The position numbers and the translations under genes are program-made. Under the pieces are notes generated by a model. It worked only from the letters and a program-made list of their open reading frames with translations. It was not told the DNA's origin and made no database searches. A stretch of 64,000 nt of DNA from Brevibacterium sp. W7.2 (GTDB taxonomy: Bacteria; Actinomycetota; Actinomycetes; Actinomycetales; Brevibacteriaceae), in assembly GCF_018137945.1 (NCBI RefSeq), contig NZ_CP073089.1, forward strand, positions 744,001 to 808,000, in the 5' to 3' direction. The stretch's first letter is position 1. Every line of letters starts with the position of its first letter. Of this stretch, positions 44,970 through 52,407 are shown piece after piece.

Positions 44970-45737
44970 TCAGTCCCAGGGGTTGCCGCGCCGGCGTCGC
45001 CGCTCTTCCCTCCGCCGTCGCAGTTCGTCGGTCGACGGCTCCTGCCCGGGGGCGTAGGGCGGGGCGAGCGGGTGGGGAGGCTGGAGGCCGTGGCCGAAGT
45101 TCTCCTCGTAGTCGTCGTCCTGTCGCGGCTGCTCCTCGAGCTGGCGCTTCGCCTCCTCATCGCCGAGGTGGGCCCGGGCGCGCTTCGTCAGCTCCTGTTT
45201 GCGTTTGCGGATGATCTCCTCTTTGCCGGTCATCTGCGCGACCGCGCCGAAGAACATCGGGCCGAGGATGAAGATCGGCCAGAAGAAGATGAGGCTGCCG
45301 GCGAACAGACTCGTCGCTCCCCAGATGAGCAGCATGAAACCGGCAGGACCGGCCATGAGACCGATGAGGGCGCGTTTGACGCGGTCGCGGTAGAACTTCT
45401 CCGCGGCTTCCTGGATCTGCTCGGGCGTGATCGGAATCCGATCATCGCTGAGCTGAGCCAGCGCGCGAGCCCGGCTCGCCTCGTCGAGGTGGTCGGGATC
45501 GACGGGTTCGGCCTCGGCGATGACGAGATCGTCGATGAGCGACGGGATCTCTCCGAGGGTCTTCACCCGCGCCGCCGCCTCGGTGCGCTCATCGAACTCC
45601 CCGGCATCGATCTGACCGAGCGCATACGCCTCGGAGAGCACGTCGGTGACCACGGCTCGATCGGCATCGGAGGCTCTGACCTGCCCGTAATCGCGCGGGT
45701 CGGCGCTGAAGCGGGACCAGAGTGGACGACTTTCCAT
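44970..45737 (-). CDS. DUF1707 (SHOCT-like) membrane protein
   Basis: 255 residues. The N-terminal DUF1707 domain reads VRASDADRAVVTDVLSEAYA then GQIDAGEFDERTEAA, typical of actinobacterial membrane-associated proteins. A spacer is followed by two close membrane helices (~142-190: ALIGLMAGPAGFMLLIWG and SLIFFWPIFILGPMFFG), then a long charged tail ending in an Arg-rich stretch. Role unknown. ATG 45737 gives MESRPLW. Convergent with groEL. Confidence 0.82.
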   Translation of the reverse strand: MESRPLWSRFSADPRDYGQVRASDADRAVVTDVLSEAYALGQIDAGEFDERTEAAARVKTLGEIPSLIDDLVIAEAEPVDPDHLDEASRARALAQLSDDRIPITPEQIQEAAEKFYRDRVKRALIGLMAGPAGFMLLIWGATSLFAGSLIFFWPIFILGPMFFGAVAQMTGKEEIIRKRKQELTKRARAHLGDEEAKRQLEEQPRQDDDYEENFGHGLQPPHPLAPPYAPGQEPSTDELRRRREERRRRRGNPWD

Positions 45738-45912
45738 CTGTCTACTGTAACCCCGCTCCCACGGCCGCAAACCTGGGACGTCGCGGCGAATGCGGCGAGA
45801 GAATCTCGTCCGCGACAGCGGCTGTCCGGTCGCGGAGACTCGTCTCCCGACGGGGCGACTCACGGTGCGGGCGCCCCCGCTGAGCGGGGGCGAAACCACT
45901 ACACTTGCTCAG

Positions 45913-46662
45913 GTGGAACCTGTGGTCGTGCTCATCCTCGCAGCGGTCTTCATCGGGGCACTCGCACAGCGCATCACCGGAATGGGCTTCGGCCTGGTCT
46001 CCGGGCCGTTCCTCGTCCTCCTCCTCGATCCCGTCTCCGGGGTCCTCCTCGTCAACCTCTGCGGCATCGTCGCGGCCGCCACCGTCTTCGCGCGGACATG
46101 GCGCGAGGTCGAATGGCCGGTGTTCTGGAAGCTCGCGGTCGGCACGGTCGTCGGCACGGTCCCCGGGGCGCTGCTGACGACGGCGCTGCCGACGGCGTCG
46201 CTCCAGGTGCTCATCGGCGCCCTCATCATCGCCTCGCTCGCCGTCTCCCTGCTCATCGGTCGGGTCGGGACGACGATGCCGGCGAACTTCGGCACGCAGT
46301 TCTCGGCCGGCTTCGTCTCCGGCACGATGTCGGCAGCGGCCGGGGCCGGCGGACCCGCGGTGAGCGCGTATGCGGTGCTCACCCGGTGGGAGCACCGGCC
46401 GTTCGCGGCGACCCTGCAGCCGTTCCTCGTCGTCGGCACCGCCTCGGCGATCATCGCGAAGGTCATCGTCGACGGCGGGGTGTGGCCGCAGCTCGACCCG
46501 GCCATCTGGATCGGGATCGGCATCGTCCTCGTCGCCGGCCTCCTCGGCGGGGATCTGCTCGCACAGAAGGTCGCACCGACGGCGGCGCGGATCGCGATGA
46601 TCGTTCTCGCCTTCGGCGGGGGAGCGGCGACGCTCGCCAAGGGCCTCGGCCTCTTCGGCTGA
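45913..46662 (+). CDS. TSUP-family transporter (TauE/SafE type)
   Basis: 249 residues and about eight membrane helices in two repeats. The TSUP pattern is visible: AQRITGMGFGLVSGPFLVLL in the first half and SGTMSAAAGAGGPAVSAYAV in the second. The family exports sulfite, sulfoacetate or related anions; the substrate is unknown. GTG 45913 is the best start, although the RBS is weak. Stands alone. Confidence 0.85.
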   Translation: MEPVVVLILAAVFIGALAQRITGMGFGLVSGPFLVLLLDPVSGVLLVNLCGIVAAATVFARTWREVEWPVFWKLAVGTVVGTVPGALLTTALPTASLQVLIGALIIASLAVSLLIGRVGTTMPANFGTQFSAGFVSGTMSAAAGAGGPAVSAYAVLTRWEHRPFAATLQPFLVVGTASAIIAKVIVDGGVWPQLDPAIWIGIGIVLVAGLLGGDLLAQKVAPTAARIAMIVLAFGGGAATLAKGLGLFG

Positions 46663-46834
46663 CGACGCTGCGGGGGCATCGCGCTGACCCTGTCTGCGCA
46701 GGCCCGCTAACACCCTGCGAGCACCCAGGGGTGCAGGCCGGACAAGCGGAGGCGGCATGCGGGGTTGGCTCAGTCGCTTGCCAGTTTCGTCGGGCATACT
46801 GGACAGTGATCCGTCCATCTGGGAGGCATTGATC

Positions 46835-47665
46835 GTGGGAACAGTATTCCTGCTCATACTCATCGTTCTCGGCACCATCTTCTTCGTCGGCTACCGCAAG
46901 GAGAAGAAGCGCAAGCAAGAGCTTCACGCAGCGGAACTCGAACTCGTGAAGAAGGCAGCGGAAGAGGACGTCACCGAGTTCGGTGAGGAAGTCGCCGAAC
47001 TCGACATCATCACGTCCGGAGTCGAGCTCGACACCGGTGGCCAGCAGGACTACAAGCAGGCCCTCGACTCCTACGACGTCGCGAAGGAGACGCTCGAGAA
47101 GGTCGACGAGCCCACCGACATCCGCCACGTCACCGAGGCGCTCGAGGACGGCCGCTACGCCGCGAAGTGCGTGCGCGCCCGTGTCGAGGGCAAGCCGCTT
47201 CCGGTGCGCCGCCCGCCGTGCTTCTTCAATCCGCAGCACGGTCCCTCGGTCGAGGACATCGACTGGGCTCCCGCCGGCGGTCAGCTCCGGCCTGTTCCCG
47301 TGTGCGCCGCCGACGCCGAGCGCGTCGCCGTGGGCGCCGAACCCGCCGTGCGCAAGGTCGTCACCGGTGACGGTCAGACCCGCCGGGCCTACTGGGAAGC
47401 GGGACCGGCCTACGCCGAATACAACCGCGGCTACTTCAACTCCTACGCCGGATCCGGTCTTCTCCCCGGCGTCCTCATGGGCGCCATGCTCTTCGGCGGC
47501 ATGGGCGGCGGCTGGGACGGCTCGTACGCCGACGGCTACCAGGACGGCATGGGCGCCGACGGCGGCGGTGACGCCGGAGGCGACATGGGCGGCGGAGACG
47601 GCGGAGGCTTCTTCGACGGCGGTGGCGACGGCGGCGGCTTCGACTTCGGAGGCTTCGACTTCTGA
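46835..47665 (+). CDS. Membrane-anchored protein with Gly/Asp-rich tail
   Basis: 276 residues from GTG 46835, eight bases after GGGAGG. One membrane helix at the very N-terminus (VFLLILIVLGTIFFVGY), a charged coiled-coil-like region, then a central domain with conserved-looking PPCFFNPQHGPSV and DGQTRRAYWEAGPAYAEYNRGY. A second hydrophobic patch (LLPGVLMGAMLFGGM) precedes a ~50-residue Gly/Asp/Phe repeat tail. Actinomycetes have relatives of unknown function. The S4 gene follows with a one-base overlap. Confidence 0.7.
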   Translation: MGTVFLLILIVLGTIFFVGYRKEKKRKQELHAAELELVKKAAEEDVTEFGEEVAELDIITSGVELDTGGQQDYKQALDSYDVAKETLEKVDEPTDIRHVTEALEDGRYAAKCVRARVEGKPLPVRRPPCFFNPQHGPSVEDIDWAPAGGQLRPVPVCAADAERVAVGAEPAVRKVVTGDGQTRRAYWEAGPAYAEYNRGYFNSYAGSGLLPGVLMGAMLFGGMGGGWDGSYADGYQDGMGADGGGDAGGDMGGGDGGGFFDGGGDGGGFDFGGFDF

Positions 47666-47892
47666 TGGACGTCGTGACCATCCGCGACGAGACGATCAGG
47701 CTCGGTCAGCTCCTCAAGCTCCACGGCGTCGCTGAACACGGCGCCATGGCCAAGGACCTCATCGCTGCCGGTGACGTCCGGGTCAACGGCGAGGTCGAGA
47801 CCCGCCGCGGGGCGACGATCCGTCCCGGCGACCGCGTCGAAGCCCTCGGTGAGGCCTTCGAGGTCGAATCCGAAAGCGCCGGCGAAGCGTAG
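47665..47892 (+). CDS. Small S4-domain RNA-binding protein (YbcJ-like)
   Basis: 75 residues, nearly all one S4 domain: IRLGQLLKLHGVAEHGAMAK then DLIAAGDVRVNGEVETRRG. Probably binds RNA or the ribosome. ATG 47665 overlaps the upstream TGA (TGATG), so translation is coupled. Confidence 0.9.
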   Translation: MDVVTIRDETIRLGQLLKLHGVAEHGAMAKDLIAAGDVRVNGEVETRRGATIRPGDRVEALGEAFEVESESAGEA

Positions 47893-47918
47893 GCAGAGCC
47901 GCCAGGCAGCGGTCGCCG

Positions 47919-48539
47919 ATGATGAACCGGGCCACGGGAGAGGGACTCGATCTCGACTTCCCGTTCCGCGGCCGCTGGCTTGTCCAGAACAGTCCAGCCG
48001 ATCGTCTGCCCAGTCACGGAACCACAGTGTTCGCGACTGGGCAGGCGATCGATTTCGTACCCGTCGATGACACGGGGAGGACCGCGCGGTTCACCCTCAC
48101 CTCACTGCTGGCCCCGGAACCGCCGCAGCGCTTTCCCGGCTTCGGCCGCACGCTGCTCTCGCCCGCGAACGGCACGGTCGTCGCCGACGGTCACCCCGAC
48201 CATCCTGCACACCGTGGACTGCCGTCGCTGAGCTATCTGGCCGCCCAACCTCGCCGCCTGCGCCGCGGGTGGTCTGCGCTCGCCGGCAATCACATCGCCA
48301 TCGACGTCGGCGGGATCGTCGTCGTCCTCTGCCACCTGCGAAAGCACAGCACCGAGGTGGCCCTCGGGCAGTCCGTCCGCCTCGGTGAGGCGGTGGCGGA
48401 GACGGGCAACTCGGGCAACAGCACCGAACCCCACCTCCACATCCAGGCGATGGATCGCCTCGACCCCGAACGCGCCGACGCGGTGCCGCTGCACTTCCGC
48501 GGCCGCCTGCCCCGCAACGGCGAGATCATCGAGGCGTGA
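47919..48539 (+). CDS. M23-family (LytM-like) peptidase domain protein
   Basis: 206 residues without a signal peptide. The LytM signs are the N-terminal SHGTTVFATGQAIDFVPVD (zinc His and Asp), NHIAIDVGGIVVVLCHLRKH, and GNSGNSTEPHLHIQAMD with the HxH motif. Members cut peptidoglycan cross-links or sense cell-wall state; without an export signal an intracellular role or different export is possible. Start ATG 47919 or 47922. Confidence 0.82.
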   Translation: MMNRATGEGLDLDFPFRGRWLVQNSPADRLPSHGTTVFATGQAIDFVPVDDTGRTARFTLTSLLAPEPPQRFPGFGRTLLSPANGTVVADGHPDHPAHRGLPSLSYLAAQPRRLRRGWSALAGNHIAIDVGGIVVVLCHLRKHSTEVALGQSVRLGEAVAETGNSGNSTEPHLHIQAMDRLDPERADAVPLHFRGRLPRNGEIIEA

Positions 48540-48582
48540 GCGCAGCGACGCGGTCGGCTGTCGCACCGCGCCGGACGAGGTG

Positions 48583-49179
48583 TCAGCTGTCGAGGGCGCG
48601 GGGGGTCTCGTCCATGCCCGGCGCATCCCAGAGCGGGGACCAGCGGGACATGTCGTCCTCGAACGGCAGCTCGCCGGAGAGGATGCCGCGGACCTGGATC
48701 TCGAGCGCATTGTCCCGCTGCCGGGGGCCGGTCGGGGCGAAGGGGTAGAACGTTCCGCGCTTGTACTGGTAGACGAGGGCAAGGCGGCGCCCGTCCGGGT
48801 GCGCGAAATAGACGGTCGAGCACAGAAGCATCGTGTCGAAGCCCTGATTGACGAGGGCGGAGTTGACGGCGTGGAGGTTCGTCACGAGGTTGACGGCGTC
48901 GCCATCCGCGTCGGAGACGACCTGCCACGTGTAGCCGAAGCCGTCGTTCGTCTGCCGCACACTCGCGGCCGGGTCCGAGCCGATGAGGGCGACGCTCTCC
49001 TGCTCGGCGGAGTCGAACGCCGCGCCCTCGACCTGGCGGAAGACGACGGCACCGACACCGGTCGGGACGAATCCTGTCGCCGCCTGCAGGGTGAGCGCGG
49101 CCGGTGGAAGCGCGAAGAGGTCGTCGAGGTTGGCGCGTTTGGGTTTGGAGCGTCCCAGGATGGCGTCGAAGAAGCCCAT
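48583..49179 (-). CDS. pspAB: PspA-associated protein PspAB
   Basis: 198 residues. Starts MGFFDAILGRSKPKRANLDD followed by FALPPAALTLQAATGF, the signature of the actinobacterial PspAB family. ATG 49179 lies after GAGGAG. It ends the pspA-pspAA-htpX-pspAB cluster; in such clusters the proteins act in the response to membrane stress. Molecular role unknown. Confidence 0.88.
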   Translation of the reverse strand: MGFFDAILGRSKPKRANLDDLFALPPAALTLQAATGFVPTGVGAVVFRQVEGAAFDSAEQESVALIGSDPAASVRQTNDGFGYTWQVVSDADGDAVNLVTNLHAVNSALVNQGFDTMLLCSTVYFAHPDGRRLALVYQYKRGTFYPFAPTGPRQRDNALEIQVRGILSGELPFEDDMSRWSPLWDAPGMDETPRALDS

Positions 49180-49278
49180 GAAACTCCTCATCGGTGGTGG
49201 TCGGTCAGTGGTGGATTCGTCGCCGGTCAGGCGGTCGGTCGCAGTGCTGCCGTGGTGCCCGTCAGCCGGGGCGTCGGC

Positions 49279-50190
49279 TCACTCCGGCTTCGACAGCTGC
49301 GCGGAGATCTTCGCGAGCTGAGCGAGCCGCTTGTCGAGCGAGGGATGGGTGGAGAAGAGCTCCCCGAAGCCCGAGCCGCCGTGGGCGGCGGGGATGAGCG
49401 CGAGATGGTTCGCCGAGGCGGTGGCGCGGAGGTCCTTCTCCGGGATCTTGTTCATGTCTCCGCTCAGCTTCGTCAGCGCCGAGGCGAGCACCGACGGGCG
49501 GCCGGTGAGGAGCGCGGCCGCGCGATCGGCGGCGAGCTCGCGGTAGCGGGAGAGGCTGCGGATGAGGAGGAACGAGAGTCCGTAGACCACGGCTCCGACG
49601 AGGATGAAGAGGAGCTGGATCGGGATGCCGCCGTTGTTGTCGCGGCGCCCGCCGAGGGTCATGTAGTAGCCGGCGCGCATCATCAGGGCGGCGACGACGC
49701 CGGTCACTCCCGCCACCGTCATGACGGTGACGTCACGGTGGGCGACGTGGGAGAGCTCATGGGCGAGGACGACCTCGACCTCTTCGCGATCGAGGTTCTC
49801 GAGCAGACCGCGGGTCACGCAGACCACGGACCGCTTCGGGGAGCGCCCGGTGGCGAAGGCGTTCGGCGTCGCCGAGTTCGACACGGCCACCCGCGGCTTC
49901 GTCGAATCGGAGAGCTGTGTGAGGCGGTCGACCATCGTGTGGAGTTCGGGGGCCTCCTCGGGGGTGACCTCCCGTGCCCCCATCGCCTTCATCGCGATGG
50001 AGTCGGAGAAGTACCACTGGAAGAAGAACGCCCCGATGCTGACGACCACCGCGATGATGACTCCGGTCGTGCTGCCGCCGAGCATCCACCAGATGGCGAG
50101 GATGAGGACGACGTAGATGAGGCCGTTGAGGAAGATCGTCCACCCCATGCGCATCGTGAGCCCGCTGTCCTTGACGAAACGGTTGGACAT
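49279..50190 (-). CDS. htpX: Membrane zinc metalloprotease HtpX
   Basis: 303 residues. Two membrane helices at the N-terminus (LNGLIYVVLILAIWWML and GVIIAVVVSIGAFFFQWY), then the active site VVLAHELSHVAHRDV (HExxH), two further helices, and the third ligand Glu in YRELAADRAAALLTG. It degrades damaged membrane proteins, facing the cytosol. The location inside the psp cluster fits an envelope-stress role. ATG 50190 has AGAGGA at correct distance. Confidence 0.94.
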   Translation of the reverse strand: MSNRFVKDSGLTMRMGWTIFLNGLIYVVLILAIWWMLGGSTTGVIIAVVVSIGAFFFQWYFSDSIAMKAMGAREVTPEEAPELHTMVDRLTQLSDSTKPRVAVSNSATPNAFATGRSPKRSVVCVTRGLLENLDREEVEVVLAHELSHVAHRDVTVMTVAGVTGVVAALMMRAGYYMTLGGRRDNNGGIPIQLLFILVGAVVYGLSFLLIRSLSRYRELAADRAAALLTGRPSVLASALTKLSGDMNKIPEKDLRATASANHLALIPAAHGGSGFGELFSTHPSLDKRLAQLAKISAQLSKPE

Positions 50191-50321
50191 CCTCATTCCT
50201 CTCTGGTGTTGCAGGTCCGGCCCACTGCCTGGTGAGCAGGCAATGGGCCGGAGGTGTCATCGTCGAACCGGTGCACCGGCGTTCATCGGGATCGTGCTGC
50301 GGGGCCGGAGGCCGGTCCGGC

Positions 50322-50606
50322 TCACGCGGGGTCGGGGATGAACCCTTCGCCGGTGAGCAGCTCGGCGATCTCCGTCAGGGTCGCGTCGACGAAGGGCACG
50401 ACGACATCGCTCGATCCGAGGTAGTCATCGGAGACGGGCGTGCCGTGGCTGATGACGTAGTCGTGGAGCGCGTTGAGCGCGGACTTCGCCTCCTCCTCGT
50501 CACCGGATTCGACGGCGTGTTCGACCTGGTTGTCGTACTTCTGCAGAAGCTCCTGGTCGACGTTCGCGACGTCGTACTGGCCCTCGCCCATGATGCGGAT
50601 GATCAT
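50322..50606 (-). CDS. pspAA: PspA-associated protein PspAA
   Basis: 94 residues. Starts MIIRIMGEGQYDVANVDQEL, the family signature, followed by a short helical repeat-like acidic region (NQVEHAVESGDEEEAKSALN). The start overlaps the pspA stop (TGATG). Always paired with PspA in actinomycetes; it probably regulates PspA assembly. Confidence 0.9.
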   Translation of the reverse strand: MIIRIMGEGQYDVANVDQELLQKYDNQVEHAVESGDEEEAKSALNALHDYVISHGTPVSDDYLGSSDVVVPFVDATLTEIAELLTGEGFIPDPA

Positions 50607-51352
50607 CACTGACCCTCGCCTTCGAGCGATTTCTGGTTGTTCTTCTCCTGGCCGGCGGGCAGCGATTCGCGCATCCGGGCGAGCTCCATCTCGACGTCGT
50701 TCTCGCTGGAGAGGGCATCGAGCTGGGCGCTGATGTCGTCCTTCGACGAGCCGGTGACGTCCTCGAGGGCGCCGGAGGCGATGAGTTCGTCGACAGCGCC
50801 GGCCCGTGCCTGCAGGGCCGCGGTCTTGTCCTCGGCGCGCTGGACGGCGAGTCCGACGTCGCCGAGCTCTTCGGAGATGCCCGAGAACGCCTCTCCGATC
50901 TTCGACTGCGCTTCAGCGGCGTTGTAGGTGGCCTTGATGGTCTCCTTGCGCGTGCGGAAGGCATCGACCTTCGCCTGCAGCCGCTGCGAGGCCAGCGTGA
51001 GCTTCTGCTCCTCGCCCTGGAGGCCCTCGTGCTGGGTCTGCAGGTCGGTGATCTGCTGCGAGAGACCGGACTTGCGGGTCAGAGCCTCACGGGCGAGGTC
51101 CTCACGGCCGATCTCCATGGCCTTCTGGGCCTGCCCGGAGAGCTTGTTCTGCTGCTGCTCGAGCTGATTGATCTGCAGTTCGAGGCGCTTGCGGCTGGTG
51201 GCGACGTCCGCGACGCCGCGGCGCACCTTCTGCAGCAGTTCGAGCTGCTTCTGGTACGAGTAGTCGAGGGTTTCATTGGGGTTCTCGGCCTTGTCGAGGG
51301 CCTTGTTCGCCTTCGCTCCGAAGATCGTCGCGATTCGTTGGAAGATGCTCAC
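50606..51352 (-). CDS. pspA: Phage-shock protein A (PspA/IM30 family)
   Basis: 248 residues, almost all helical. Starts MSIFQRIATIFGAKANKALD, an amphipathic membrane-binding helix, then long coiled coils (LQINQLEQQQNKLSGQAQKA). ESCRT-III-like proteins of this family coat and repair stressed membrane. It leads the four-gene psp cluster. The promoter must lie in 51353-51500; no consensus was picked with confidence. Confidence 0.93.
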   Translation of the reverse strand: MSIFQRIATIFGAKANKALDKAENPNETLDYSYQKQLELLQKVRRGVADVATSRKRLELQINQLEQQQNKLSGQAQKAMEIGREDLAREALTRKSGLSQQITDLQTQHEGLQGEEQKLTLASQRLQAKVDAFRTRKETIKATYNAAEAQSKIGEAFSGISEELGDVGLAVQRAEDKTAALQARAGAVDELIASGALEDVTGSSKDDISAQLDALSSENDVEMELARMRESLPAGQEKNNQKSLEGEGQ

Positions 51353-51749
51353 CGTTGTCGACTCCTGCTCTGGTCCTGGTCCGACGAGTGCGGTCGGAAA
51401 CCTCCGGGTGCGGAGTGTCCCGGCCTCGATCGCCGTGAACTATCCCCTTCAGCCTACTCAAAAAGGCTGATAGTTTCCCAGATGTCGGCGAGGGAGAACT
51501 ACAGATGACTCAGCGTGTCGCGCACGTGCGGACAGCGCGGATTCACCCCCTGATGCGTGACGGCGGACTTGTGGTCGGACTCTGTCGGCCCGCCCCTCAG
51601 TCCGGCCTGCGCTCCGGGTGTCCTTGAGGACCCGATCACGGCGCTCGGTTCTGAACCGGTCACGGTGCGAGGAGACGCGGCCGCAGTGCTCGCTCTTGGA
51701 TCGCTCACGGCGCGAGGAGGTGCAGCCGGAGTGCTCGCTCGTGGATCGG
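51353..51749. other. Region between pspA and the WXG100 gene
   Basis: 397 bases, no gene. Left part holds the psp promoter area with a small hairpin (TCAGCCT/AGGCTGA, 51449-51470). The right part is a triple 45-bp tandem repeat, listed separately. Confidence 0.5.
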
Positions 51750-51775
51750 TCACGGCGCGAAGAGACGCGAGTTCG
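51641..51775. repeat. Three imperfect 45-bp tandem repeats
   Basis: Units at 51641-51685, 51686-51730 and 51731-51775. Each begins G(C/T)GCTCG and contains G(G/C)TCACGG(T/C)GCGA(G/A)GAG. The last unit runs into the 3' end of the WXG100 gene (its final eight codons and stop). The unit length is a multiple of three, but no supported gene covers all of it. Confidence 0.75.
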
Positions 51776-52037
51776 CCGCCTCGACCTCGGAGTACTGGGT
51801 GGCTGCGGTGCCGAGCGCACCGTGGATCGAGGTGAGCGATTCGAACAGCTGCTTCTGAGCCCCCTCCCACTGGTTGATCACCGCCTGGAAGTTCTGGGCG
51901 GCGCTGCCCTTCCAGCACTCCTGCAGGGTGAGCAGGTTCCGCAGCATCGTGTTCGACTCGGCGATGAGTGCCTGGGACGATGCGGCGGTCGCCGTGGCCG
52001 CGGACGAGACGCGTTCGGCGTCGACTTCGAAACTCAT
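51750..52037 (-). CDS. WXG100 (ESAT-6-like) protein
   Basis: 95 residues, the normal size: a helical hairpin with the motif ECWKGSAAQNF at the turn. Such proteins are exported by type VII secretion as dimers. Only one WXG gene and no eccC, eccB or mycosin gene lies near, so it depends on an ESX system elsewhere, or acts alone. RBS AGGAGAG precedes ATG 52037. The end of the gene is formed by a tandem repeat unit. Confidence 0.9.
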   Translation of the reverse strand: MSFEVDAERVSSAATATAASSQALIAESNTMLRNLLTLQECWKGSAAQNFQAVINQWEGAQKQLFESLTSIHGALGTAATQYSEVEAANSRLFAP

Positions 52038-52407
52038 GATCTCTCCTCTGATGGTCGGCGAATCGTGGATTCCGCCGTGCTGCGCGAGCGCACCGGGTCA
52101 GTGCGGTGACCACGATCCTCATCGGGCGGTCACGGTCGCAAGGGCGTGGAACATCCCTGTGGATACGTGCTGAGCGTCCACAGTCGTCTCGCACACGAGT
52201 GTGTGCGTCCTCCACCGCCGCACGAACGCGAGTCACACCCGCAGGCGACCAAGCAGAGCCACACGGGCCCGGGGGAGAAGCCAGCGAGGGGATGTCGCAC
52301 CTGGCGAGCTGGTGCGCGGAAGTGTCGCCACGCGAACGGCGCCTCCCCGAGTGGGGAGACGCCGTGTCGCAGACGCGCAGCGCCGAGGCGGCCTCGGCGC
52401 TCGAGCC
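52038..52407. other. Intergenic region with two terminators
   Basis: 370 bases without a gene. Near the htrA end, stems at 52338-52363 (GGCGCCTCCCC with GGGGAGACGCC) and 52379-52401 (perfect AGCGCCGAGG/CCTCGGCGCT, loop of three) should end the minus-strand operon. Confidence 0.65.

Noticed and set aside
51641-51775. CRISPR array
   Set aside because: The 45-bp units are directly adjacent without spacers and diverged, so this is a simple tandem repeat.
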